Part shown: in pieces, positions 1-5,764 of the stretch
Layout: every line of letters starts with the position of its first letter
Position numbering within the stretch: the first letter of the stretch is position 1
Origin: CAYSXY01 sp964435165
Lineage (GTDB): Bacteria > Pseudomonadota > Alphaproteobacteria > Rickettsiales > RI-342
Length of the DNA: 6,467 bases
Direction: 5' to 3'
Assembly: GCA_964435165.1 (NCBI GenBank)
Contig: CAYSXY010000081.1
Location: 1-6,467 of the forward strand
Position numbers and translations under genes: made by a program
The notes under the pieces: model-generated
What the model was told of the DNA's origin: nothing
The model's input: only the letters and a program-made list of their open reading frames with translations
Database searches by the model: none

Positions 1-13
1 TAGTGTTGTCATA

Positions 14-34
14 AAACAGTAAGAAGCACTGTTT
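14..34. promoter_or_regulatory. Perfect 7-bp inverted repeat, possible operator
   Basis: AAACAGT (14-20) and ACTGTTT (28-34) are exact inverted copies separated by 7 bases. A TATATT hexamer (37-42), one mismatch from the sigma70 -10 consensus, lies just to the right, so the dyad sits where an operator over a promoter would be expected. No good -35 box is found at the matching distance. No T-run follows, so it is not a standard intrinsic terminator for an upstream gene. The dyad is seen directly; its operator role is inference. Confidence 0.3.
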
Positions 35-94
35 ACTATATTTCGCGATTAACATGCAGTTTGGTTGATCACTAATCTGTTGGCATATCCTCTT

Positions 95-100
95 GGAGGT
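95..100 (+). promoter_or_regulatory. Strong ribosome binding site GGAGGT
   Basis: GGAGGT is a full match to the anti-Shine-Dalgarno sequence and lies 6 bases before ATG 107, an ideal spacing. The ATG at 101 directly abuts it and is too close to use. This is one of the strongest ribosome binding sites in the window, yet the frame it serves stops after 18 codons, which is the main reason to suspect a frameshift in the first gene. Confidence 0.7.
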
Positions 101-106
101 ATGTTT

Positions 107-163
107 ATGCTTTACCCGATCTTGGGGTTCTTTGCAGCCCCGCAGCATTTTTTGCCGTTCTGA
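107..163 (+). CDS. 18-codon frame: leader peptide or frameshifted N-terminus of the next gene
   Basis: ATG 107 to TGA 161-163 encodes MLYPILGFFAAPQHFLPF. It is hydrophobic and has an excellent ribosome binding site. Its last codons, CAT TTT TTG (146-154), contain the heptamer T TTT TTG (148-154), which fits the X XXY YYZ pattern of -1 slippage sites. After a -1 slip, reading continues at GCC (154) as AVLTFG and then directly into the frame of the gene at 172, producing one hydrophobic N-terminal segment. One extra T in the run would have the same effect. Alternatives are a real short peptide whose stop, 8 bases before ATG 172, allows reinitiation, or a sequencing error in the T6 run. I favour it as the N-terminus of the downstream gene but cannot decide between mechanisms. 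Confidence 0.5.
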   Translation: MLYPILGFFAAPQHFLPF

Positions 164-171
164 CGTTCGGT

Positions 172-546
172 ATGAAATTGATGGGTTTCCGCAAATCCGT
201 GCGGACTTCGTTCGCGAGACTGCATGATGCAGTCCAAGGTGATGCCGAAGGTGGTGCAGAAGCCCTAGGGGCAGATGGTGCAGAAGCGCCGGTTGAGGCA
301 GTCGAAGCCGAAGACGCGGACGACGAAGAAGAGGAGCTGAGCGAGGCTGAAATCGCGGCAAATAATTTTGCAGCTATAAGTTTCCTCATGCTAGTCGTCA
401 GTTTCTTTGCATGGGTACCGGCATGGTTCGTGTTGCTGTCGTTCAACAACCGGTTTGACCCGGTGTTGGCAGCAGGAATTACAGGTGCTTTGCTGGCGCT
501 CTTTATGCTCTTCAGAGCGTTCAGCGCTGCGCGACGTTTAGGCTAG
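172..546 (+). CDS. Small membrane protein with acidic Ala/Glu-rich linker, function unknown
   Basis: As called from ATG 172 this is 124 residues and I do not recognise the family. Residues 1-20 are basic. Residues 23-62 form a low-complexity linker rich in Ala, Glu and Asp, including an unbroken acidic stretch DADDEEEE (48-55). Two membrane helices follow, at about 67-90 and 97-117, and the end is basic (RRLG). ATG 172 has no ribosome binding site. In-frame sequence upstream of it (154-171) is open and hydrophobic, and joins the 107 frame by a -1 shift at the T6 run. The full protein may therefore start at 107 and carry a third, N-terminal membrane helix of about 20 residues. The strong composition bias and helices make a real gene more likely than chance; the opposite-strand Ser/Ala-rich frame is its shadow. 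Confidence 0.65.
   Translation: MKLMGFRKSVRTSFARLHDAVQGDAEGGAEALGADGAEAPVEAVEAEDADDEEEELSEAEIAANNFAAISFLMLVVSFFAWVPAWFVLLSFNNRFDPVLAAGITGALLALFMLFRAFSAARRLG
252..287 (+). repeat. 12-bp in-frame direct repeat in the acidic linker
   Basis: TGGTGCAGAAGC occurs at 252-263 and 276-287, 24 bases (8 codons) apart, so both copies are in frame and encode GAEA. It probably arose by slippage or duplication within a low-complexity linker whose length may vary among relatives. Confidence 0.6.
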
Positions 547-554
547 TGGGTATC

Positions 555-578
555 GGTCGTCACAGTATTGTGGCGGCC
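555..578 (+). terminator. Strong hairpin after the first gene, no U-tract
   Basis: GGTCGTCACA (555-564) pairs with TGTGGCGGCC (569-578) over 10 bp, including two G-U pairs, around a GTAT loop. GGGT (548-551) can also pair with ACCC (580-583) outside a small internal loop. It begins 8 bases after the TAG stop. No T-run follows on either strand, so it is not a canonical intrinsic terminator. It could be a 3' stabilising stem, a weak terminator, or part of the nadC 5' leader. The pairing is seen directly; the role is inferred. Confidence 0.4.
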
Positions 579-639
579 AACCCCCATTCCCGCTATATCC
601 TTTCACATCTACCATTTTCTGTTGTGAAGGTTCTTTCTC

Positions 640-1509
640 GTGGCGCATCTTATTTCCTGTGCTTACTCTGCCGAATTGCAGGCTAATGTAGAGCGTATCA
701 TTGCTGATGCATTGCATGAGGATATAGGCGAGGGCGACATCACATCACAGTTACTACTGCCCGATGACTTGATAGGAACATATGCTGTTGTGGCACGTGA
801 GCCTCTCGTGGTGGCGGGCATAGATGTACTTATGCGGGTATTTCAGGTCGTCGATTCCAGTTTGCAAGTTATAATTCACGCCCAAGACGGGCAGCAGCAT
901 CAGGCAGGAGAGGCGCTAGCGGAGATTTCCGGTCCGGTGTCTTCCATTCTCACCGCAGAACGAACCGTTCTGAATCTGCTGCAGCGCATGTGCGGAGTGG
1001 CGACCTTAACCCGGCGTTATGTGGATGCGGTTGCCGGGACGGATGCTGTGATTCTGGACACGCGTAAAACCATGCCAGGCATGCGTTATCTTGATAAATA
1101 TGCCTGTCTGTGCGGGGTGGCGCAAAATCATCGGTTGCGGCTGGATGATCGCATTCTTATCAAAGACAATCACATTGTCGCCGTTGGGTCTATTACTGAG
1201 GCCATTCAGCGGGCCAGAGCAGGGGCACCTGCAGACATGATTATTGAGGTGGAGTGCGATACACTGGAGCAAGTGAAAGAGGCGCTCGACGCTTCACCCG
1301 ATGTCATATTACTGGACAATATGAAACCAGACATGCTTCGAGAAGCGGTGGCAATGCGTGGTGATCGTTCTGTCAAGCTAGAGGCATCAGGGGGCGTTAC
1401 GTTGCAAACGATCCGCAGCATTGCCGATACAGGTGTGGATTACATTTCCATCGGCGCCCTGACGCATTCCGCCGTAGCGGTGGATATTGGCCTGGATAGC
1501 ACCACCTGA
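640..1509 (+). CDS. nadC: Nicotinate-nucleotide pyrophosphorylase (quinolinate phosphoribosyltransferase)
   Basis: Cytoplasmic enzyme of de novo NAD synthesis: quinolinate and PRPP give nicotinate mononucleotide, CO2 and pyrophosphate. At 289 residues it is full length. It has the family order: an N-terminal domain with EDIGEGDIT (27-35), then the barrel with AERTVLNLLQR (106-116), DTRKTMPG (140-147), NHR (163-165), LIKDNH (173-178), IEVEC (202-206), ILLDNM (223-228), LEASGG (247-252) and SIGALTHS (270-277). The Arg, Lys, His, Glu and Asp residues that bind quinolinate and PRPP in the family are in place. The start is GTG 640, with GAAGG (626-630) nine bases upstream. One oddity: the glycine run before NHR, usually GGG or GGA, reads GVA (159-161). 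nadA and nadB are not adjacent. The gap to the TRAP genes is about 97 bases with no clear terminator. Confidence 0.97.
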   Translation: MAHLISCAYSAELQANVERIIADALHEDIGEGDITSQLLLPDDLIGTYAVVAREPLVVAGIDVLMRVFQVVDSSLQVIIHAQDGQQHQAGEALAEISGPVSSILTAERTVLNLLQRMCGVATLTRRYVDAVAGTDAVILDTRKTMPGMRYLDKYACLCGVAQNHRLRLDDRILIKDNHIVAVGSITEAIQRARAGAPADMIIEVECDTLEQVKEALDASPDVILLDNMKPDMLREAVAMRGDRSVKLEASGGVTLQTIRSIADTGVDYISIGALTHSAVAVDIGLDSTT

Positions 1510-1606
1510 ATGCTATTGCGCTGCAGCATATTAGAAGCTTTGCAAGGCCAGCGTTATCGCGTAGCTATGATGCTCCTTCGTGATAGAACGCACGAGAGCA
1601 GGGGGC

Positions 1607-2164
1607 ATGATCGACACATTACAACGCATCTGGCAGGGCATTGATTGTCTGAATGAATGGGTGGGGCGAGCCGTATCCTGGCTGACGCTGGGTATGGTAT
1701 TGATGACGTTTGCCATCGTCATGCGGCGCTATCTGTTTGCCAGCGGTTATCCGTGGGAGCAGGAACTGGTGCGTTTCATGCATGCCTTTGTGTTTCTGCT
1801 GGGGGCGGGCTACACACTCAAGGCCGGTGGCCATGTGCGGGTGGATGTGTGCTACAGCCGGTTTACGGTAAAACTCAAATTATGGGTCAATCTGTTGGGA
1901 ACAGTGCTTCTGCTCTGGCCGTTTTGCGCGGCGATTGGCTGGTACGCGACGGACTTTATCCTCAATAGCTGGGCGATTCGCGAGGCCTCCACAGAATATA
2001 ACGGGATGCCAGGTATTTACCTGCTTAAAACCAGTATCTGGGCGTTTTGTGCTGTTTTGGCGCTGCAAGGGTTGAGCATCGTCATCGATGCGACTTGCCG
2101 GTTACGCACAGGTGATTTTTCAGGGTTGGAAGAGAAGGGCGGTGAGGAGGCCCCTCATGGCTGA
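1607..2164 (+). CDS. dctQ: TRAP transporter small permease subunit (DctQ type)
   Basis: Small membrane subunit of a tripartite ATP-independent periplasmic (TRAP) transporter, which partners the large permease and a periplasmic binding protein for ion-driven uptake of organic acids. It has 185 residues from ATG 1607 and four helices at about 18-40, 53-73, 92-114 and 138-162. The stretch YPWEQELVRFMHAFVFLLGA (48-67), followed by GGHVRVDV (74-81), is typical of the family, especially the branch paired with FcbT/TakM-like large subunits. I chose ATG 1607, preceded by a G-rich AGCAGGGGG; an in-frame GTG at 1580 would add nine residues but lacks a better site. The 3' end overlaps dctM by 8 bases and carries its ribosome binding site, so the two are translationally coupled. 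Substrate cannot be read from this subunit; the gene symbol is generic. Confidence 0.93.
   Translation: MIDTLQRIWQGIDCLNEWVGRAVSWLTLGMVLMTFAIVMRRYLFASGYPWEQELVRFMHAFVFLLGAGYTLKAGGHVRVDVCYSRFTVKLKLWVNLLGTVLLLWPFCAAIGWYATDFILNSWAIREASTEYNGMPGIYLLKTSIWAFCAVLALQGLSIVIDATCRLRTGDFSGLEEKGGEEAPHG
2144..2150 (+). promoter_or_regulatory. Ribosome binding site for dctM inside dctQ
   Basis: GAGGAGG lies 6 bases before ATG 2157, within the last codons of dctQ. It fixes the dctM start at 2157 rather than at the longer in-frame possibility at 2088, whose extra 23 residues would be out-of-frame dctQ sequence. Confidence 0.85.
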
Positions 2165-3611
2165 ATCGCTTGCTATTCTCATGTTCCTGACTATTTGCGT
2201 TTGCCTGATGCTGGGGTATCCGGTGGCGTTTGTGCTGGGTGGCGTGGCATTGGCCTTTGCCGGGCTTGGAGCGTTGCTGGGTGCGTTTGATCTGAGTTAT
2301 CTCAGCGCGCTGCCAAACCGTATCTATGGAATTATGATCAATGATTTGCTCATTGCCGTGCCGCTCTTTGTCTATATGGGTGTGGTGTTGGAGCGGGCAA
2401 AGATTGCTGAAGAATTGCTGGAGACCATGTCTGCCCTGTTTGGCGGTATTCGCGGTGGGCTTGGCATTTCCGTGATGCTGGTCGGGGCCTTGCTGGCAGC
2501 ATCCACCGGCATTGTTGGGGCAACCGTGGTGACGATGGGGATGATCTCGCTGCCCACCATGCTGCGCAATCGCTATAATCCGTCCATTGCCTGTGGTTCA
2601 ATTTGCGCTGCCGGTACATTAGGGCAGGTGATTCCACCATCGATTGTCCTGATTCTACTGGGTGATCAGATTTCCAGTGCCTTCCAGCGTAGTCAGATGG
2701 AGCAGGGGGTGCCATCGCCTGAGCCTGTCTCGATTGCTGATTTGTTTGTTGGTTCACTTATGCCGGGGCTGATGCTGGTGGCGCTCTATATCCTCTGGCA
2801 GGTAATATATAGCATGTGGAAGCCTGATGCTATGCCGCCATTGCCGCGTGAAGATCGAGAGCGCATTCTCGAGCGTGGCGTCTGGAACGTGTTGCTACGT
2901 GCGCTACTGCCACCATTGCTTCTTATTTTTATCGTGCTCGGCTCTATTTTGGGGGGGCTTGCAACGGCCACCGAATCTGCCGCTGTCGGTGCAGTTGGGG
3001 CGATGATTCTTGCCGCTTGCCGCAAGCAATTGACCTATGAAAACCTGCGGGGTGTGATGCGTAGCACAACACAGGTGACCAGCATGGTATTTGTGATTCT
3101 CATCGGTGCGACGTTGTTTAGTCTGGTGTTTCGCGGCTATGGCGGCGACGATATGGTACATGGTTTTTTGAGTGATTTACCGGGTGGTTTGTTCGGCGCC
3201 ATGCTGGTGACGATGCTATTGATGTTTCTATTGGGCTTTTTCCTTGATTTTATTGAAATTATCTTTGTGGTTGTGCCCATTGTCGCCCCGGTGTTGCTCT
3301 TAATGGGGGCTGACCCTGTCTGGCTGGCAGTGATGATGGCAGTGAATTTGCAAACCTCTTTTTTAACGCCACCTTTCGGGTTTTCACTGTTCTATTTGCG
3401 TGGTGTGGCTCCGCCTGAGGTCAAAACGACACAGATTTATCGGGGTGTTCTGCCCTTCGTCGGCATTCAGCTATTGGCACTGGTGGCATTGGCCTTGGTT
3501 CCGGAATTGGCAACCTGGCTTCCAAAAATGCTCTACGGCTCTGATTTTTCAGCCGTGATGGATGCGGGGGGAGCGGATTTTGTGCCGTATGAGAGTTATA
3601 TCGATTTTTAG
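2157..3611 (+). CDS. dctM: TRAP transporter large permease subunit (DctM type)
   Basis: Inner-membrane channel subunit of the TRAP transporter, driving uptake with an ion gradient (usually Na+). It has 484 residues from ATG 2157, with about twelve or more hydrophobic segments. Family landmarks are LLIAVPLFVYMGVVLER (64-80), GIVGATVVTMG (118-128), NPSIACGSICAAGTLGQVIPPS (141-162, with GTLGQVIPPS as its signature), GLATATESAAVGA (267-279) and the second-half repeat LQTSFLTPPFGFSLFYLRG (398-416). It is longer than the common DctM of about 425-430 residues. A hydrophilic insert at about 172-195 and a polar tail after 458 account for much of this. Both the insert and the GTLGQ motif point to the branch annotated as mannitol/chloroaromatic or 2-oxoacid (FcbT/TakM-like); substrate assignment from this is inference. 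No dctP is in the window, so the binding protein must be encoded elsewhere. Confidence 0.96.
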   Translation: MAESLAILMFLTICVCLMLGYPVAFVLGGVALAFAGLGALLGAFDLSYLSALPNRIYGIMINDLLIAVPLFVYMGVVLERAKIAEELLETMSALFGGIRGGLGISVMLVGALLAASTGIVGATVVTMGMISLPTMLRNRYNPSIACGSICAAGTLGQVIPPSIVLILLGDQISSAFQRSQMEQGVPSPEPVSIADLFVGSLMPGLMLVALYILWQVIYSMWKPDAMPPLPREDRERILERGVWNVLLRALLPPLLLIFIVLGSILGGLATATESAAVGAVGAMILAACRKQLTYENLRGVMRSTTQVTSMVFVILIGATLFSLVFRGYGGDDMVHGFLSDLPGGLFGAMLVTMLLMFLLGFFLDFIEIIFVVVPIVAPVLLLMGADPVWLAVMMAVNLQTSFLTPPFGFSLFYLRGVAPPEVKTTQIYRGVLPFVGIQLLALVALALVPELATWLPKMLYGSDFSAVMDAGGADFVPYESYIDF

Positions 3612-3634
3612 ATGATCTAGCGATTGCTATCATC
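3611..3634. terminator. Hairpin between convergent genes, possible weak terminator
   Basis: GATGA (3611-3615) pairs with TCATC (3630-3634) and TAGC (3618-3621) with GCTA (3626-3629), around a GATT loop with a two-base bulge. It fills most of the 32-base gap between the ends of dctM and the opposing gene. No T-run follows on either strand, so it is not a classic intrinsic terminator. The position suggests bidirectional 3' end formation; this is inference. Confidence 0.35.
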
Positions 3635-3643
3635 TGGTCTGGC

Positions 3644-4060
3644 TTATGACCCTGTGCCGGTCATGCGCTGGCGCTCCTCAGCATTCATTGCCGCCACTTT
3701 CTCGCCAACTGCTGCTTCAAGAACGGATAAATCATCCAGTTGCTGGGCAAACAACTCACCACGTTGGCCAAGCTTTTCTGTGTCCAGTTGTATGGCGCGA
3801 TGCAAATCGTAGAATATATTTTCCACCTGAATATGGTTTGCAGCGCATTCGTGCTCTAATATATGCTCTAGCGCTGCATTAATGGCATCCGGTGTCATGC
3901 GCCAGCGAAAGCGCCACAATGTGTCGCCGCCTTCTTTGACAATTGGCTGATTGACGCGCACATTCTCACCATGTTCATGCATATAATCGCGCAGCTGTTG
4001 CCACTGCGGATTATCTTTCACCGTGCTGGGAATAAGCATTGTCAGCGAATAATCTGACAT
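3644..4060 (-). CDS. Hypothetical soluble protein downstream of rluD
   Basis: I do not recognise this family. From ATG 4060 it has 138 residues with no signal peptide or membrane helix. The first half (to about residue 57) looks mixed alpha/beta, with YMHEHGENVRVNQPIVKEGG (26-45) and WRFRWRM (49-55). The second half (58-132) looks helical, rich in Glu, Gln, Leu and Ala, with HILEHECAANH (66-76). The start at 4060 is preferred because GGGGGTGG lies about 7 bases upstream. An ATG at 4117 would add 19 residues without a ribosome binding site, and a TTG at 4147 would overlap rluD. The gene follows rluD on the same strand with a 67-base gap (10 if 4117 is used), so co-transcription is likely. It converges on dctM. 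Codon use resembles its neighbours. Confidence 0.72.
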   Translation of the reverse strand: MSDYSLTMLIPSTVKDNPQWQQLRDYMHEHGENVRVNQPIVKEGGDTLWRFRWRMTPDAINAALEHILEHECAANHIQVENIFYDLHRAIQLDTEKLGQRGELFAQQLDDLSVLEAAVGEKVAAMNAEERQRMTGTGS

Positions 4061-4127
4061 AAAAATACCACCCCCTGTTGCGTGGAAGCGAATGTCAGAA
4101 ATAATATTTTTTGTCATGGTGTTATGG

Positions 4128-5099
4128 TTACGATTTGAGGTTTTCAATCAGTGTCTTCATATCGGATGGAAGCGGCACCGTCCAGCTCATTTCTTCTCCG
4201 GTATTCGGGTGAATCAGGCCTAAAGCGCAGGCATGAAGTGCCTGACGAGGGAAGCTGTGCAACATGTCACGCCGGGCAGGGGACAGCGATTGTTTTGCCG
4301 CTCGTTGCCGCCCTCCATAAAGAGTATCGCCAATCAATGGGTGCCCTATATGCTGCATATGCACCCGTATTTGGTGCGTGCGTCCCGTCTCTAACTTGCA
4401 TTCAACGCGGGTTATTGTGCCCTGGGCAAAACTTTCCAGCAGGCGGTAATGGGTGCGTGATTCTCGGCCTGGTTCGACGACTGCCATTTTCTTACGGTCT
4501 TTCGGATGGCGGGCGATGGGAGCGTCGATGACGCCGGAGGAGGGTGAGGGGATGCCCCACACCAATGCCTGATAGGTACGGCTTAAGCTGCGATCTGCCA
4601 GTTGGCTAGCGAGTTTGCTGTGTGTGTGGTCATCTTTGGCGACAACGATTAAACCGGATGTATCTTTGTCCAGCCGGTGCACAATGCCGGGGCGTGCGTC
4701 ACCACCAATGGCGGAGAGGGTGTCACCGCAATAGGCCATCAATGCATTGACGAGCGTGTCATCGAGGTGTCCGGGGGCAGGGTGTACCGTCAACCCCACC
4801 GGTTTGTTAATGACCAGCAATGCCTCATCTTCATAGATAATATCGAGCGGGATCTCTGTGGGAACAATATCGGCGGTTTGAGACTGGCGTTCATAGTCAA
4901 GCGTGACGGTTTGCCCACTTAGCACTTTGGCGGCGCAGTTTTTTGTGCCATCTCCGTCAATTTTAACAGCTTCCGCTTCAATAAGCTTTTGCAGCTTACT
5001 GCGGGATAGATCGAGCTGCGTGGATAGATATTTATCCAGCCTCATTTTATGGCTGCGCTCATCCACCACCCATTGATGATGATAGGTATTTGCTGTCAT
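4128..5099 (-). CDS. rluD: 23S rRNA pseudouridine synthase, RluD family
   Basis: Converts specific uridines of 23S rRNA (helix 69 positions 1911/1915/1917 in E. coli RluD) to pseudouridine during large-subunit assembly, in the cytoplasm. It has 323 residues, the normal length. An N-terminal S4 RNA-binding domain occupies about 18-80 (MRLDKYLSTQLDLSRSKLQK, 19-38). The catalytic domain shows IIYEDEALLVINKPVGLTVH (87-106), GIVHRLDKDTSGLIVVAK (138-155) with the catalytic Asp at 144, ETGRTHQIRVHM (237-248) and IGHPLIGDTLYGG (251-263). The match is to the RluA/RluC/RluD family, and RluD is the best fit from the HRLDKDTSGL motif and the S4 domain; RluC cannot be fully excluded. The ATG at 5099 has only a weak ribosome binding site. 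It is divergent from the gene at 5201 across a roughly 100-base AT-rich region. Confidence 0.95.
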   Translation of the reverse strand: MTANTYHHQWVVDERSHKMRLDKYLSTQLDLSRSKLQKLIEAEAVKIDGDGTKNCAAKVLSGQTVTLDYERQSQTADIVPTEIPLDIIYEDEALLVINKPVGLTVHPAPGHLDDTLVNALMAYCGDTLSAIGGDARPGIVHRLDKDTSGLIVVAKDDHTHSKLASQLADRSLSRTYQALVWGIPSPSSGVIDAPIARHPKDRKKMAVVEPGRESRTHYRLLESFAQGTITRVECKLETGRTHQIRVHMQHIGHPLIGDTLYGGRQRAAKQSLSPARRDMLHSFPRQALHACALGLIHPNTGEEMSWTVPLPSDMKTLIENLKS

Positions 5100-5200
5100 G
5101 TGATGATCATTGCTCGATAATGTTTTTGTTCGTTGATGTTTCGCTGATTACCAGCCATTATTTATCTCTGTATCGTCTATCATATCATAATGATTCATAT
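5100..5200. promoter_or_regulatory. AT-rich divergent intergenic region
   Basis: This 101-base gap separates the rluD start from the plus-strand gene at 5201, so promoters for both are expected here. CATAAT (5186-5191) and TATCAT (5178-5183) are each one mismatch from the -10 consensus for the plus strand, but no convincing -35 is at 16-18 bases. An 8-bp palindrome ATGATCAT lies at 5103-5110, just upstream of rluD. Apart from these weak matches I see no defined site. Confidence 0.3.
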
Positions 5201-5737
5201 ATGTCCGGCTCGCCATCCGATAAACCTTCACAACATCTCGATGACCATTTGCAATCTGTTGAGGCGGCCTTGCGAATTCAGCGAGATAAGACCGCCGCGA
5301 AAACAGACAAGCAAACCACTGACGCACCTGATGGCGCGCCAACTGCTAAAGATGTGCCCACAAAAAAGAAGTCTCCCATAAAGACACAAGTGCAACAGAA
5401 ACCCGCTGCTTCGTCCTCACAAGCGGTGCCAGATCGGGACAAACCGGCAGCTACAGCCTCTCAGCGCTCCGAGCCTAGTCAGAAGCTATCAAGTGAACAA
5501 CAGTCTAAAGAGGTGTTGAAGGCACAGCGGCAAAAGGAAATTGAACTGGAAAAGAAATTTCTATTGGAAGCGGAGCATCGGGCGAAGGAACAGCTACATA
5601 AGCAACGTCGCCTCATCCGCAATCTCGGTATTATACTTGTCATAATATATATTATACAAGTTATCACTGGCTGGCCGTTAAAGATGGACGGCAACCTTAT
5701 GAGTGTGCTTGGTGAATCAACAAAGATCGTAGAGTGA
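5201..5737 (+). CDS. Hypothetical protein with charged cytoplasmic region and C-terminal membrane helix
   Basis: Not recognised as a named family. From ATG 5201 it has 178 residues. Residues 1-97 are low complexity, hydrophilic, rich in Lys, Gln, Ser, Ala and Pro, and probably disordered. Residues 98-137 are highly charged (EIELEKKFLLEAEHRAKEQL, 113-132) and likely a helix or coiled coil. KQRRLIRN (134-141) precedes a single membrane helix at about 142-157, leaving a tail of about 20 residues. By the positive-inside rule the long N-terminal part is cytoplasmic. The membrane helix uses four ATA codons. No Shine-Dalgarno sequence precedes 5201; in-frame starts at 5120 (ATG) or 5090 (TTG) would add a hydrophobic N-terminal stretch and, for 5090, overlap rluD. 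I chose 5201 because the upstream part reads like AT-rich intergenic DNA. It converges on ccmB with a 27-base gap. Confidence 0.68.
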   Translation: MSGSPSDKPSQHLDDHLQSVEAALRIQRDKTAAKTDKQTTDAPDGAPTAKDVPTKKKSPIKTQVQQKPAASSSQAVPDRDKPAATASQRSEPSQKLSSEQQSKEVLKAQRQKEIELEKKFLLEAEHRAKEQLHKQRRLIRNLGIILVIIYIIQVITGWPLKMDGNLMSVLGESTKIVE

Positions 5738-5764
5738 GTAACCCTCTCCTGAGTGTATACGCTT

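Noticed and set aside
105..449. Minus-strand frame of 114 codons rich in Ser and Ala, opposite the first gene
   Set aside because: It is the complement of the Glu/Asp/Ala-rich linker; GAG/GAA-rich coding DNA gives Ser-rich open frames on the other strand. The plus strand encodes credible membrane helices.
1510..1529. ATGCT...AGCAT inverted repeat just after nadC, as a terminator
   Set aside because: Only 5 bp of stem with a 10-base loop and no T-run; expected by chance.
1540..1571. Possible promoter for dctQ: TTGCAA (1540-1545) and TATGAT (1566-1571)
   Set aside because: The spacing is 20 bases and the -35 matches only four of six positions, too weak to call.
2088..2156. Longer dctM start 69 bases upstream
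   Set aside because: The added residues are basic, out-of-frame dctQ sequence, while ATG 2157 has a near-perfect ribosome binding site and begins at the first helix.
4151..4531. Plus-strand frame of 126 codons inside rluD
   Set aside because: It lies wholly opposite conserved rluD catalytic motifs and has no recognisable features of its own.
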